This document shows positions 1 to 6,602 of a stretch of 10,437 nucleotides of DNA, piece after piece; the stretch's first letter is position 1, and the number at the start of each line of letters is the position of its first letter. The stretch comes from Idiomarina sp. UBA6142. Lineage in GTDB: Bacteria; Pseudomonadota; Gammaproteobacteria; Enterobacterales; Alteromonadaceae. Made by a program: the position numbers and the translations under genes. The notes under the pieces are model-generated. The model searched no databases. It had not been told where the DNA came from and was given only the letters and a program-made list of their open reading frames with translations. The DNA is taken from assembly GCA_002423905.1 (NCBI GenBank), contig DIVC01000060.1, forward strand, positions 17,662 through 28,098, read 5' to 3'.

Positions 1-501
1 ATCAAACGCGGCATTGAAGTCGGTCATATTTTCCAGTTGGGCAAAAAATATTCCGACGCGATGAAAGTGGGCGTGCTGACCGAAGCGGGTAAACACGAAA
101 CCCTGATGATGGGCTGCTATGGTATTGGTATTACCCGTATTGTTGCTGCCGCTATTGAGCAAAACCATGACCAATACGGTATTGTTTGGAGCAATGCGTT
201 AGCGCCGTTTCAGGTCGCTATCGTGCCAATGAACATGCACAAGTCGGTGCGTGTGCAAGAGCTGGCTGAACAATTGTACGCACAACTAAAGGCTGCCGGC
301 ATTGAGGTACTTTTTGATGACCGTAAAGAGCGTCCAGGCGTGATGTTTGCTGATATGGAATTGATCGGTATTCCGCATCATATCGTTATTGGTGAGCGCA
401 ATATTGACAATGCTCAGGTGGAATACAAAAATCGCCGCAGTGGTGACAAACAATTACTGGCCGTCGATGCAGTCTTAGCGTTTTTGCAACAGCACGCCTA
501 G
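1..501 (+). CDS. proS: Prolyl-tRNA synthetase, C-terminal part (5' end outside window)
   Basis: ProS charges tRNA-Pro with proline in the cytoplasm. The reading frame is open from the first base and gives 166 residues before TAG. The first residues ([14 protein letters not shown]) continue the catalytic core upstream of the window. The class II motif 3 region follows as GCYGIGITR, whose last residue is the ATP-binding arginine (about residues 38-46), then [10 protein letters not shown]. After that comes the anticodon-binding domain, with [11 protein letters not shown] and a later [18 protein letters not shown] stretch typical of bacterial long-type ProRS. The insertion (editing) domain would lie upstream and cannot be seen. 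The stop codon sits at the centre of a perfect palindrome shared with the convergent gpt gene. Identification comes from recalled similarity to E. coli ProS and is secure. Confidence 0.95.
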   Translation: MKRGIEVGHIFQLGKKYSDAMKVGVLTEAGKHETLMMGCYGIGITRIVAAAIEQNHDQYGIVWSNALAPFQVAIVPMNMHKSVRVQELAEQLYAQLKAAGIEVLFDDRKERPGVMFADMELIGIPHHIVIGERNIDNAQVEYKNRRSGDKQLLAVDAVLAFLQQHA

Positions 502-510
502 GCGTGCTGT
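489..510. repeat. 22-bp perfect palindrome at the proS/gpt convergent junction
   Basis: The 22 bases read the same on both strands, with CCTAGG at the centre. The proS TAG stop (499-501) lies in the middle. The gpt stop (522-524, minus) is 12 bases further on. As RNA it would fold into a hairpin of about 9 bp with a CUAG apex on either transcript. No run of T follows on either strand, so it is not a canonical intrinsic terminator. It may act as a bidirectional 3'-end stabiliser or a weak terminator (inference). Confidence 0.6.
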
Positions 511-521
511 GACTGCCTTGG

Positions 522-1004
522 TTATTCGTCACCAACCAACGGTGCGACATAATGCAAGCGCATATCCCACGGAAAATGAATCCAGGTCTGTTGGTCTAGG
601 TCGGCGGCAAAATCGTCGACCAGCGGCATTCCGGCAGGTTTGGCATACACCGTAATAAATTTGGCTTTCGGCAGTCGTTGGCGCAAAAATTTCAACGTGT
701 TGCCGGTGTCGACCAAGTCATCAACGACCAAAAAACCCTCTCCATCAGCACTGCAGCTGACATCTTTGAGTAAACTCACGTGTTCACGTTGACTGGTATG
801 GTCGTACGAACTCACACACACGCTTTCCACCAAGCGCAAATTCAACTCGCGTGCCACAATGGCTGCGGGCACCAAGCCACCGCGGCTTACTGCAATAATG
901 CCGCGCCATTGCGTCGCTGGTAATTGGCGTGCTGCCAGCTCCCGCGTGGCGCGATGAAGTTCTTCCCAAGAGACAAAAAATTCACGATTCGTTGCAAGTG
1001 TCAT
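522..1004 (-). CDS. gpt: Xanthine-guanine phosphoribosyltransferase
   Basis: Purine salvage enzyme that transfers the phosphoribosyl group of PRPP to xanthine, guanine or hypoxanthine. The 160-residue product compares with 152 in E. coli. It shows WRGIIAVSRGGLVPAA (about 33-48), the SSYDH segment (66-70), the PRPP-binding loop VVDDLVDTGNT (93-103), the AKPAG segment (121-125) and the C-terminal WIHFPWDM purine-pocket motif (141-148). I chose the ATG at 1004 because it aligns with the E. coli N-terminus. An in-frame TTG at 1031 would add nine residues with no family support. The ribosome binding site is weak. The gene faces away from the ferredoxin gene and converges on proS. Its N-terminal extension of a few residues relative to E. 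coli is unremarkable. Confidence 0.92.
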   Translation of the reverse strand: MTLATNREFFVSWEELHRATRELAARQLPATQWRGIIAVSRGGLVPAAIVARELNLRLVESVCVSSYDHTSQREHVSLLKDVSCSADGEGFLVVDDLVDTGNTLKFLRQRLPKAKFITVYAKPAGMPLVDDFAADLDQQTWIHFPWDMRLHYVAPLVGDE

Positions 1005-1046
1005 CGGCCCTGTTCCAACTCGATTGATCAATTCATAGATTGCCGC

Positions 1047-1052
1047 AGTATA
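1047..1052 (-). promoter_or_regulatory. Candidate gpt promoter -10 box
   Basis: On the minus strand these bases read TATACT, five of six matches to the sigma-70 -10 consensus. They lie 43 bases upstream of the gpt ATG, so a start near 1040 would give a leader of about 36 nt. No good -35 box is found at 16 to 18 bp spacing, so the call is tentative. Confidence 0.35.
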
Positions 1053-1085
1053 CCGTGATATCCGAATTTTTGCCGCGCAAATCTG

Positions 1086-1094
1086 TGCTAGAAT
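1086..1094 (+). promoter_or_regulatory. Candidate ferredoxin promoter, extended -10
   Basis: The plus strand reads TGCTAGAAT, an extended -10 element (TGn followed by TAGAAT) 42 bases upstream of the ferredoxin ATG. The -35 region is poor: TTGCCG at 1070-1075 is only 13 bp away. Extended -10 promoters tolerate a weak -35. The element lies inside a short inverted repeat. Confidence 0.4.
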
Positions 1095-1100
1095 GCTAGC
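1087..1100. repeat. Inverted repeat over the ferredoxin -10 element
   Basis: GCTAG, four bases, CTAGC: a perfect 5-bp inverted repeat that overlaps the candidate -10 box. Its placement is operator-like, but a repeat this short can arise by chance. No regulator gene lies next to it. Confidence 0.4.
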
Positions 1101-1136
1101 TTATAGAGCATAACCAACCACTTGACGGAGTCTGCT

Positions 1137-1457
1137 ATGCCAACAGCTATTTATATCGATGCCAACGGCAATCAATTTGAAGCGGAACTAGAAATCGGCC
1201 AAAATCTGATGGACGGTGCGGTAAATAATATGATTGACGGCATTTTAGGCGAGTGCGGCGGCGTCATGTCCTGTGCGACCTGCCACTGTTATGTTGATCC
1301 AGCGTGGCAAGATAAAGTGTCTCCAGCTAGTGAACACGAAATGGATATGCTTGATATAGTGATAGACCCACAACAAAACAGCCGCTTGAGCTGTCAGCTT
1401 GAAATGACCGCCGAACTTGATGGTATCGTCGTCCATTTACCGCGCGCCCAATACTAG
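1137..1457 (+). CDS. [2Fe-2S] ferredoxin, adrenodoxin/putidaredoxin type
   Basis: Small soluble electron carrier of 106 residues. Four cysteines, C40-x5-C46-x2-C49 and C86, match the [2Fe-2S] ligand spacing of vertebrate-type ferredoxins. ECGGVMSCATCHCYV and the later NSRLSCQL and ELDGIVV stretches resemble putidaredoxin and terpredoxin, which feed electrons to cytochrome P450s, more than the ISC-type Fdx. The protein ends in an aromatic residue (Tyr106) where putidaredoxin ends in a Trp important for its partner. The start is the ATG at 1137, with GGAG at 1127-1130 and a 6-nt spacer. An in-frame TTG at 1122 lies upstream of this ribosome binding site and is rejected. No P450 or ferredoxin reductase is in the window, so the partner is unknown. 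The gene is monocistronic and converges on the NAD kinase family gene. Confidence 0.9.
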   Translation: MPTAIYIDANGNQFEAELEIGQNLMDGAVNNMIDGILGECGGVMSCATCHCYVDPAWQDKVSPASEHEMDMLDIVIDPQQNSRLSCQLEMTAELDGIVVHLPRAQY

Positions 1458-1470
1458 TCCGTTGGCTAGT
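1453..1470. repeat. Inverted repeat at the ferredoxin / NAD kinase-like convergent junction
   Basis: ACTAG (1453-1457) and CTAGT (1466-1470) are inverted copies. Two inner C-G pairs (1459-1460 with 1464-1465) continue the stem past one bulged base, leaving a 3-nt loop. The ferredoxin TAG stop is inside the left arm, and the last base of the opposite gene's TAA touches the right arm. No T tract follows on either strand, so terminator function is uncertain. Confidence 0.35.
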
Positions 1471-2600
1471 TAGTCGCTGCCCACCCGCACCAGCACCTCA
1501 TCGCGATATCCGGTGGTAACTCGAATCACACCGGCTAAAGCATCATCCAATGCTGGGTCACCGGTATCCACTAACAGCGGCCTATGATTGAGCTGTTGCA
1601 GCTTGCTTTTGCTGGCTACCACACGAATATTGTCGGCCCCAATAGTACGAATAACCGCTGGGCTTAATTGTTGATTACCACGACCAAAAATATGCCCTTG
1701 ACCACCAATCACGGTCACAATTAAGTGCGTGGGTAACTGCCGTTGCTCAATTAATTGGAGTAGTTCAGCCGCGGTGACATCAGCGGCAATAACCGCGCCA
1801 TTAAGCACCACATCAACGCCCAACAAGGTATTGGGTAGGCCTAACTCCGCCATAATAAAGGCAACCGTAGAGCCTGAGCCCATGACATACAAATGATCCG
1901 CTTGCATCGATTCAATGACCTCGGCAGCAATATCATGTAACACCAATTCATCGCTTTCTTTGCCACCCATTTTCACCGCTTGCACGTAGCGCAGTTCAGC
2001 CGGTACCAGCATTTCACCATAGCGACGTGCACGAACTGTGCCGGCACGAAAGGCTTGTTCATCAATATCCATTACATCGGCGCGCAACACCGAGGTCAAC
2101 CGCCCGCTAATCAGCTCGGCAATTACCTTGCCCGCTGCAGTCGGGCTAATCGCGTAGACTCCAGAATGAATTTTTACCCCTGCTGGAATACCGAGCACTA
2201 ATTGTTGCTCAGGGACAACCGCCGCAACATCGCGAGCAGTCCCATCACCACCGGCAAAGACCAACAGGTCAACGTTAGCCGCAACTAATTGCTGCGCTAA
2301 AGCACGACTATCTTCAGCACTGGTGGGGTGCTGTGTGGCTTGATAGACCACCTCAACGGTGAAACCTGCAGCACGCGCAGCACTCTCACCAAGTTCACCA
2401 GCACCAGTGATCAGCACGAGTTGGTCACGAAATGTCACTAGTTGCTGCAACGCTTGGTGGACCCGAATTGCCGCCATCGGCTGTGCACCAAGCGCCAACG
2501 CACGGGCGGCGGTGTCGCTGCCATCACTGCCTTTCAACGCCACACTGCCGCCTAAACCAGCATAGGGGTTGATAATCAAACCAAGTCGAAAGGCGCGCAT
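1470..2600 (-). CDS. ATP-NAD kinase family protein (COG3199/AcoX-like)
   Basis: A 376-residue protein. It has the N-terminal [13 protein letters not shown] (about 6-18) and the nucleotide-kinase loop FAGGDGTARDV (about 115-125), where GGDGT is the NAD kinase / diacylglycerol kinase signature. GIPAGVKIHSGVYA (138-151) and DHLYVMGSGSTV follow further on. This layout fits the COG3199 group of predicted ATP- or polyphosphate-dependent NAD kinases, related to AcoX. It is longer than classical NadK (about 290 residues), and its true substrate has not been settled to my knowledge. The start is the ATG at 2600 ([12 protein letters not shown]), with AGGA nine bases upstream. A GTG at 2654 would add 18 unsupported residues. 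The start overlaps the end of epmC by 25 nt, so the two are probably translationally coupled. It is the last gene of the minus-strand block. Confidence 0.8.
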   Translation of the reverse strand: MRAFRLGLIINPYAGLGGSVALKGSDGSDTAARALALGAQPMAAIRVHQALQQLVTFRDQLVLITGAGELGESAARAAGFTVEVVYQATQHPTSAEDSRALAQQLVAANVDLLVFAGGDGTARDVAAVVPEQQLVLGIPAGVKIHSGVYAISPTAAGKVIAELISGRLTSVLRADVMDIDEQAFRAGTVRARRYGEMLVPAELRYVQAVKMGGKESDELVLHDIAAEVIESMQADHLYVMGSGSTVAFIMAELGLPNTLLGVDVVLNGAVIAADVTAAELLQLIEQRQLPTHLIVTVIGGQGHIFGRGNQQLSPAVIRTIGADNIRVVASKSKLQQLNHRPLLVDTGDPALDDALAGVIRVTTGYRDEVLVRVGSD

Positions 2601-3145
2601 AGGGCATTGTCCTGGTGAGTAGCTAACAGACTTCCGGGTACTGTGGCCGGCCACGGTTGCTGATAAAAATACGCCAATGCCATAGCAAACTGTCGCGCGC
2701 GCGGCGGCAGTCCATGCTGTACATAGGCCTGTAATTGCTGCCGCACAGCCTCAGTAAATGCAGCACGATCGACCTCGATACCGCTCAAATTATCGACGCT
2801 CACCTGAAACGGCACCCCACAACACAACGAAAATAGCCACTCTAAAGCTTGCGGCTTGCGCTCCACCTGCTCAAACACCGCTTGTTGTTCGGCGTTACGG
2901 CCATCAGGTTCATACCAATAACCATAATCGAATAGTTCTCTGCGCCTGCTCCCAGCAATACACCAATGCGCTATCTCATGTAGCGCCGAAGCGAAAAAAC
3001 CGTGGGCAAACACCACTTGATGATAAGGCAGCTCACCGGCGGGCTGGTAATAGGGCTCATGCTCACCGGCGACTAAACGGGTGTTCTCGGACGCACTGAA
3101 ACAGTGATCAAACAAGCTAATTAAGTCAGAGTAATGCCGGCTCAT
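2576..3145 (-). CDS. epmC: Elongation factor P hydroxylase EpmC (YfcM family)
   Basis: EpmC hydroxylates the beta-lysylated Lys34 of elongation factor P, the last step after EpmB and EpmA. EF-P relieves ribosome stalling at proline runs. The 189-residue product aligns closely with E. coli Yfc[17 protein letters not shown] near the N-terminus, then [22 protein letters not shown] with a metal-binding HExxH (H56, E57, H60), YWYEPDGR and [12 protein letters not shown]. The start ATG overlaps the aroC TGA in an ATGA arrangement and has no clear ribosome binding site of its own, so translation is likely coupled to aroC. The aroC-epmC proximity matches E. coli, although the intervening mepA and yfcA genes are absent here. 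epmA, epmB and efp are not in the window. Confidence 0.93.
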   Translation of the reverse strand: MSRHYSDLISLFDHCFSASENTRLVAGEHEPYYQPAGELPYHQVVFAHGFFASALHEIAHWCIAGSRRRELFDYGYWYEPDGRNAEQQAVFEQVERKPQALEWLFSLCCGVPFQVSVDNLSGIEVDRAAFTEAVRQQLQAYVQHGLPPRARQFAMALAYFYQQPWPATVPGSLLATHQDNALCAPFDLV

Positions 3146-4248
3146 AGTTTACAAATATCAGGAAAATCATGATGTACCCCGCCATTTTGTGCACGTTGTC
3201 GCAGGACATGGTCCATCACCACCAAGGCTGCCATCGCTTCCGCAATGGGCACACCACGAATACCCACACAGGGGTCGTGACGACCACGGGTGACAATCTC
3301 AGCCGACTGACCCGCCGTATCAATGGTCATACCCGGGCTAGTAATACTCGAAGTGGGCTTAAACGCCAGTTCCGCAATCAGCGTTTGGCCCGTACTGATA
3401 CCGCCTAATACACCGCCGGCATGATTACTGCGAAAACCTTGCGGAGTCAGTTCATCGCGATGCTGGATGCCAGTTTGTGCCGCCACCGCAAAACCATCGC
3501 CAATGCCGACTGCTTTAACCGCATTGATGCTCATCAACGCTTTGGCTAGGTCGGCTTCAAGCCGATCAAATACCGGCTCTCCGAGACCAACTGGCACATG
3601 ACTGACTTCCAAACGTACCCGCGCACCCACCGAATTGCCCTGCTTGATCAGCTCTTTCAAATAGTCAGCCACGGCTTCCGCCATGTATTTATCGGGGCAA
3701 AAAAACGGATTCTCATGCACGTGGTTCCAGTCAAAGCCTTTTTGCTGCTCATCGGTACCATGTGGACCAATTTGCACCACCCCGGCTCGAAATTGCACGC
3801 CAAAATGCAAGCGCAAATACTTCTGCGCGATAGCGCCCGCCGCAACACGCATGGCAGTCTCGCGTGCCGACGAACGACCACCACCACGATAATCGCGGCG
3901 CCCGTATTTGTGGGCGTAGGTATAATCTGCATGCCCTGGTCGAAACAAATCTTTGATGTCGCTATAGTCTTGGCTGCGTTGGTCGGTGTTGCGAATTAAC
4001 AGGCCAATAGGTGTGCCAGTGGTGACCCCCTCAAATACCCCTGACAAAATCTCAACTTCATCGGCTTCACGGCGTGCTGTGGTGTAGCGATTTTGACCCG
4101 GTTTACGGCGGTCTAACTGTGTTTGAATATCCGCTACCGACAATTCCAATCCCGGTGGACAGCCATCAATGACAGCGCCCAAGGCAGGTCCGTGGCTCTC
4201 ACCAAAGGTGGTGACGCGAAACAATTCTCCAAAGCTATTTCCTGCCAT
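3142..4248 (-). CDS. aroC: Chorismate synthase
   Basis: AroC is the last enzyme of the shikimate pathway. It converts EPSP to chorismate using reduced FMN. The 368-residue product is near the E. coli length of 361. It shows the N-terminal [20 protein letters not shown] (catalytic-site H19), [11 protein letters not shown] (about 48-57), [15 protein letters not shown] (102-116, with the second active-site histidine H106), [20 protein letters not shown] (120-139) and the C-terminal [20 protein letters not shown] signature. The start is the ATG at 4248, with AAGGA seven bases upstream. The GTG immediately before it is rejected by family alignment. It follows prmB after 26 nt and overlaps epmC by 4 nt. 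The product feeds TrpE/TrpG encoded in the same window. Confidence 0.97.
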   Translation of the reverse strand: MAGNSFGELFRVTTFGESHGPALGAVIDGCPPGLELSVADIQTQLDRRKPGQNRYTTARREADEVEILSGVFEGVTTGTPIGLLIRNTDQRSQDYSDIKDLFRPGHADYTYAHKYGRRDYRGGGRSSARETAMRVAAGAIAQKYLRLHFGVQFRAGVVQIGPHGTDEQQKGFDWNHVHENPFFCPDKYMAEAVADYLKELIKQGNSVGARVRLEVSHVPVGLGEPVFDRLEADLAKALMSINAVKAVGIGDGFAVAAQTGIQHRDELTPQGFRSNHAGGVLGGISTGQTLIAELAFKPTSSITSPGMTIDTAGQSAEIVTRGRHDPCVGIRGVPIAEAMAALVVMDHVLRQRAQNGGVHHDFPDICKL

Positions 4249-4274
4249 CACGCTTTCCTTTCGGTTAGTGCGCC

Positions 4275-5204
4275 TTAAAAGCGCTGCTGATACGTCAGCA
4301 AATCAGCTCGGCTGAGCATAAACACACCATCACCACCATGGCTAAACTGCAACCAGGTAAAGGGTACATCGGCAAATTCCTGCTGCATAGCAACCATCGA
4401 ATTACCCACTTCACAAATTAAAATGCCGTGCTCGGTAAGATGTTCTGGTGCTTCACGCAAGATGGTACGAACCAAATCTAAACCATCGTCACCCGCGGCT
4501 AAGCCCAGCTCTGGTTCATGCTGAAATTCATCTGGTAAATCAGCCATGTCTTGAGCATCCACGTAGGGTGGATTGGTCACGATCAAATCATAACGCACAC
4601 CCGGTATGGCACGGTACAAGTCAGACTGCATAGGAACCACACGCTCGCCCAAACCATGCGCCAAAATATTGGCTTCGGCAACCTCTAACGCATCGCTAGA
4701 GATATCCAGTGCGTCTACTTCAGCATCAGGAAAAGCCAACGCACAGGCAATGGCAATACAACCGCTACCGGTGCATAAATCAAGGATCCGCTCGGGTGGC
4801 TGACTGACATAAGGGGCAAATTTGGCCGCGATCAACTCGGCAATCGGTGAGCGCGGCACTAGCACCCGCTCATCGACCATAATAGGAATGCCATTAAACC
4901 ATGCAGTCCCGGTCAAATAAGCGGCCGGCACACGCTGTTCAATACGTTGTTGCAGCAATACTTGCAAATGCTCACGTTCGCTAGCAAGCACGCGCGCCTG
5001 CGCAAACTGCTGCAATTGAGCGAAATCTAAGTGACAGACATGGGCCAACAGCGCTTGCGCTTCACTGACCGCATTATCGGTTCCATGGCCAAAATATACA
5101 TCGGCTTGCTGCAGCGCACTGACGGTAAAGCGCCAGAGATCAGCAATACAGTGAAGGTTACTGATATCCTGTTGATACAGGGCTAAGTCAGTGGTTTGGC
5201 TCAC
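4275..5204 (-). CDS. prmB: Ribosomal protein uL3 glutamine N5-methyltransferase
   Basis: PrmB methylates a glutamine of ribosomal protein L3 (Gln150 in E. coli) using S-adenosylmethionine, during assembly of the 50S subunit. The 309-residue product matches the E. coli length of 310. It has an N-terminal helical domain with YFGHGTDNA, then [12 protein letters not shown], which separates PrmB from PrmC (PRPETE at the same place). The SAM-binding [12 protein letters not shown] (about 142-153) and catalytic NPPY (about 211-214) follow. I chose the GTG at 5204 because GGAG lies seven bases upstream and the length fits. A TTG at 5222 would place the start before that ribosome binding site. It overlaps sixA by 17 nt and precedes aroC, as in E. 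coli. Confidence 0.95.
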   Translation of the reverse strand: MSQTTDLALYQQDISNLHCIADLWRFTVSALQQADVYFGHGTDNAVSEAQALLAHVCHLDFAQLQQFAQARVLASEREHLQVLLQQRIEQRVPAAYLTGTAWFNGIPIMVDERVLVPRSPIAELIAAKFAPYVSQPPERILDLCTGSGCIAIACALAFPDAEVDALDISSDALEVAEANILAHGLGERVVPMQSDLYRAIPGVRYDLIVTNPPYVDAQDMADLPDEFQHEPELGLAAGDDGLDLVRTILREAPEHLTEHGILICEVGNSMVAMQQEFADVPFTWLQFSHGGDGVFMLSRADLLTYQQRF

Positions 5205-5715
5205 GTAACGACTCCGGTTCAAGTGGGCTTACAAGTTGAATAAAATGACCAGCCCAGTGTTCTACATCAAGGCTGAGCTCAGCAATTCCGGCGGTCGGAA
5301 ATAATAGTGGTTGGGTAGCCGGATCAAAGGCGGCAACCAAATAGCTCACCAGCGGCATATGCGATACCACCGCCACATGCTCAACATCTTGTTGTTGAGT
5401 GCTTAACTGCGCAAGCAGCCAGTCCATCACCTGTGCGGCATTACCATCGGGAGTGATGTCATCATATTGCTGCTGTTTAGCCACCTTGACATAACTGCTT
5501 AATACCGCCGCTGTCTGCCGCGCACGCACATAGGGGCTAACCAGCAGCCAGTCGATCTGCTGTGCACCTTGTTCGATCAGGCGCTGCTGTAACCATTTGG
5601 CACTGGCGGCAACTTCTATCTCACCGCACTCACTCAATGGGCGAATGCTATCAGCACGCATCGCTTGCGCCGGCAACGCATCGCCATGGCGAATAATATA
5701 CAGCTTTTTAATCAC
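5188..5715 (-). CDS. sixA: Phosphohistidine phosphatase SixA
   Basis: SixA is a small cytoplasmic phosphatase of the histidine phosphatase (RHG) family that removes phosphate from phosphohistidine. In E. coli it was first described on the ArcB HPt domain and later on NPr of the nitrogen phosphotransferase system. The protein has 175 residues against 161 in E. coli, with extra residues mostly at the C-terminus. It shows YIIRHGD with the acceptor H10 (about 6-12), LVSPYVRARQT (58-68) and VVSHMPLVSYLV with the second histidine H119. The start is the GTG at 5715: GGAGG lies eight bases upstream and the RHG motif is then at the family position. An upstream in-frame start at 5802 would add 29 residues with no homology. 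It overlaps rnfH by 8 nt and prmB by 17 nt. Confidence 0.92.
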   Translation of the reverse strand: MIKKLYIIRHGDALPAQAMRADSIRPLSECGEIEVAASAKWLQQRLIEQGAQQIDWLLVSPYVRARQTAAVLSSYVKVAKQQQYDDITPDGNAAQVMDWLLAQLSTQQQDVEHVAVVSHMPLVSYLVAAFDPATQPLLFPTAGIAELSLDVEHWAGHFIQLVSPLEPESLREPNH

Positions 5716-6040
5716 GTTTTCGGCCTCCAGTGACCGGATCAGCGCGACCATCATCAATAGCTTGCTCGGCACGTTTGCGCCGCACCGCTTTCGGATCGGC
5801 AATCAACGGTCGATAAATTTCAATCCGATCACCCTCACGTGGTTGCTGATCCAGTTTCACCGCCTTACTCCAAATACCGACTTTTTGCTGTTTTAGGTCA
5901 ATTTCAGGAAAATAACGGCTGATCTGCGAACGCGCAATACATTCTTCGACGGTGCTCCCAAGCGGAACCCGCAATGGAATGATCTGTTGCCGTTCAGGGC
6001 TAGCATAAGCCACCTCAATGTGAATGGAGTCAATACTCAT
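5708..6040 (-). CDS. rnfH: RnfH family ubiquitin-fold protein
   Basis: A 110-residue protein with the beta-grasp (ubiquitin-like) RnfH domain: IHIEVAYASPERQ at the N-terminus, then VEECIARS, VGIWSKAVKL and GDRIEIYRPLIADPKAVRRKRAE. These match E. coli RnfH (YfjF/RatB), which is about 96 residues; the extra length is a charged C-terminal tail. The function is unclear. It is named after rnf electron-transport clusters in other bacteria but sits beside ratA here, as in E. coli, where the pair has been proposed as a toxin-antitoxin module, a claim not universally accepted. The start ATG overlaps the ratA TGA by 4 nt, and GGA lies five bases upstream. Confidence 0.93.
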   Translation of the reverse strand: MSIDSIHIEVAYASPERQQIIPLRVPLGSTVEECIARSQISRYFPEIDLKQQKVGIWSKAVKLDQQPREGDRIEIYRPLIADPKAVRRKRAEQAIDDGRADPVTGGRKRD

Positions 6041-6474
6041 GAGTGTCCGTACACCTGCCGCGCGCGCTGCACAAAGGCATCAACCATGCGCCCTTGCAAC
6101 TCATTAAAAATACCACCGAACGCCATGCTCAATAGTGTATTGGCAAACTCGAATTCGAGCTGCAAAACAATCTTACAGGCATGGTTATCTAACGCATGAA
6201 ACTGCCAGCCGCCATGCAGATACTTAAACGGACCATCGACCAATTGCATGGCAATACTGCTGGGTGGCAGCAATTGGTTGCGGGTGGTGAACGATTTACC
6301 GACCCCAGCTTTGCTGATATCCAATCGCGCCACTTTGTAATCAGTACCTTGTTCAATCACTGTCGCTGAGCGACAACCCGGCACAAATTCCGGATAGCGC
6401 GCGATGTCATCAACCAGCGCATACATTTGGGCAGCACTATAGGGCACCAGCGCACTACGTTCAATTGTCGGCAT
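6037..6474 (-). CDS. ratA: Ribosome association toxin RatA / Coq10-like START-domain protein
   Basis: A 145-residue protein of the polyketide cyclase / START-like (SRPBCC) fold. E. coli RatA is reported to bind 50S subunits and block 70S formation. The family is also homologous to mitochondrial Coq10, which binds ubiquinone, so a quinone-related role is the main alternative. Visible family motifs are LVPYSAAQMYALVDDI (about 9-24), YPEFVPGC (27-34), SKAGVGKSFTTRN (54-66), LVDGPFKYLHGGWQF (78-92) and AFGGIFNELQGRMVDAFVQRA. The start is the ATG at 6474 with a GAGGAG ribosome binding site just upstream; a TTG at 6486 lies upstream of that site. It is the first gene of the seven-gene minus-strand block and is divergent from smpB, as in E. 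coli. Confidence 0.93.
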   Translation of the reverse strand: MPTIERSALVPYSAAQMYALVDDIARYPEFVPGCRSATVIEQGTDYKVARLDISKAGVGKSFTTRNQLLPPSSIAMQLVDGPFKYLHGGWQFHALDNHACKIVLQLEFEFANTLLSMAFGGIFNELQGRMVDAFVQRARQVYGHS

Positions 6475-6525
6475 GACTCTCCTCAATGACCCAACAGCTT
6501 CGCTAAATGGCCGAAATGATAACGT

Positions 6526-6553
6526 ATTTTAGCACTCGAATCATCACTAACAA
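6526..6553 (-). promoter_or_regulatory. Candidate promoter of the ratA-rnfH-sixA-prmB-aroC-epmC block
   Basis: On the minus strand, TTGTTA (6548-6553) and TAAAAT (6526-6531) are separated by 16 bp, with TGC before the -10 forming an extended -10 element. Transcription from about 6519 would give a leader of about 45 nt before the ratA ATG. This is the only good sigma-70-like signal I see driving the block. Internal promoters cannot be excluded. Confidence 0.5.
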
Positions 6554-6589
6554 TTTTAATTTAGCGCTCGCTTCAACGCTGCGCATCAG

Positions 6590-6595
6590 TATAAT
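6590..6595 (+). promoter_or_regulatory. Candidate smpB promoter -10 box (would give a leaderless mRNA)
   Basis: TATAAT is a perfect -10 hexamer on the plus strand. Transcription should start about seven bases after it, at 6602-6603, and 6603 is the A of the smpB ATG. The -35 region has no good match, which lowers confidence. The box overlaps an in-frame ATG at 6594, which would be excluded from such a transcript. Confidence 0.4.
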
Positions 6596-6602
6596 GAGCG
6601 CC

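Noticed and set aside
2758..3099. 113-residue reading frame on + inside epmC
   Set aside because: It is antisense to conserved EpmC sequence, with low-complexity composition and no family resemblance.
3598..3999. 133-residue reading frame on + inside aroC
   Set aside because: It is antisense to the highly conserved chorismate synthase core, has no recognisable domain, and is explained by codon bias of the real gene.
5716..5802. N-terminal extension of SixA from an upstream start
   Set aside because: The extra 29 residues overlap rnfH, lack homology, and lie upstream of the strong GGAGG site that serves the GTG at 5715.
6037..6040. Novel toxin-antitoxin pair ratA-rnfH
   Set aside because: The pair is a known, widely conserved gammaproteobacterial arrangement and its toxin-antitoxin nature is disputed, so it is not a new system.
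6507..6602. 32-residue N-terminal extension of SmpB
   Set aside because: It has no counterpart in the family and runs through the divergent promoter region shared with ratA.
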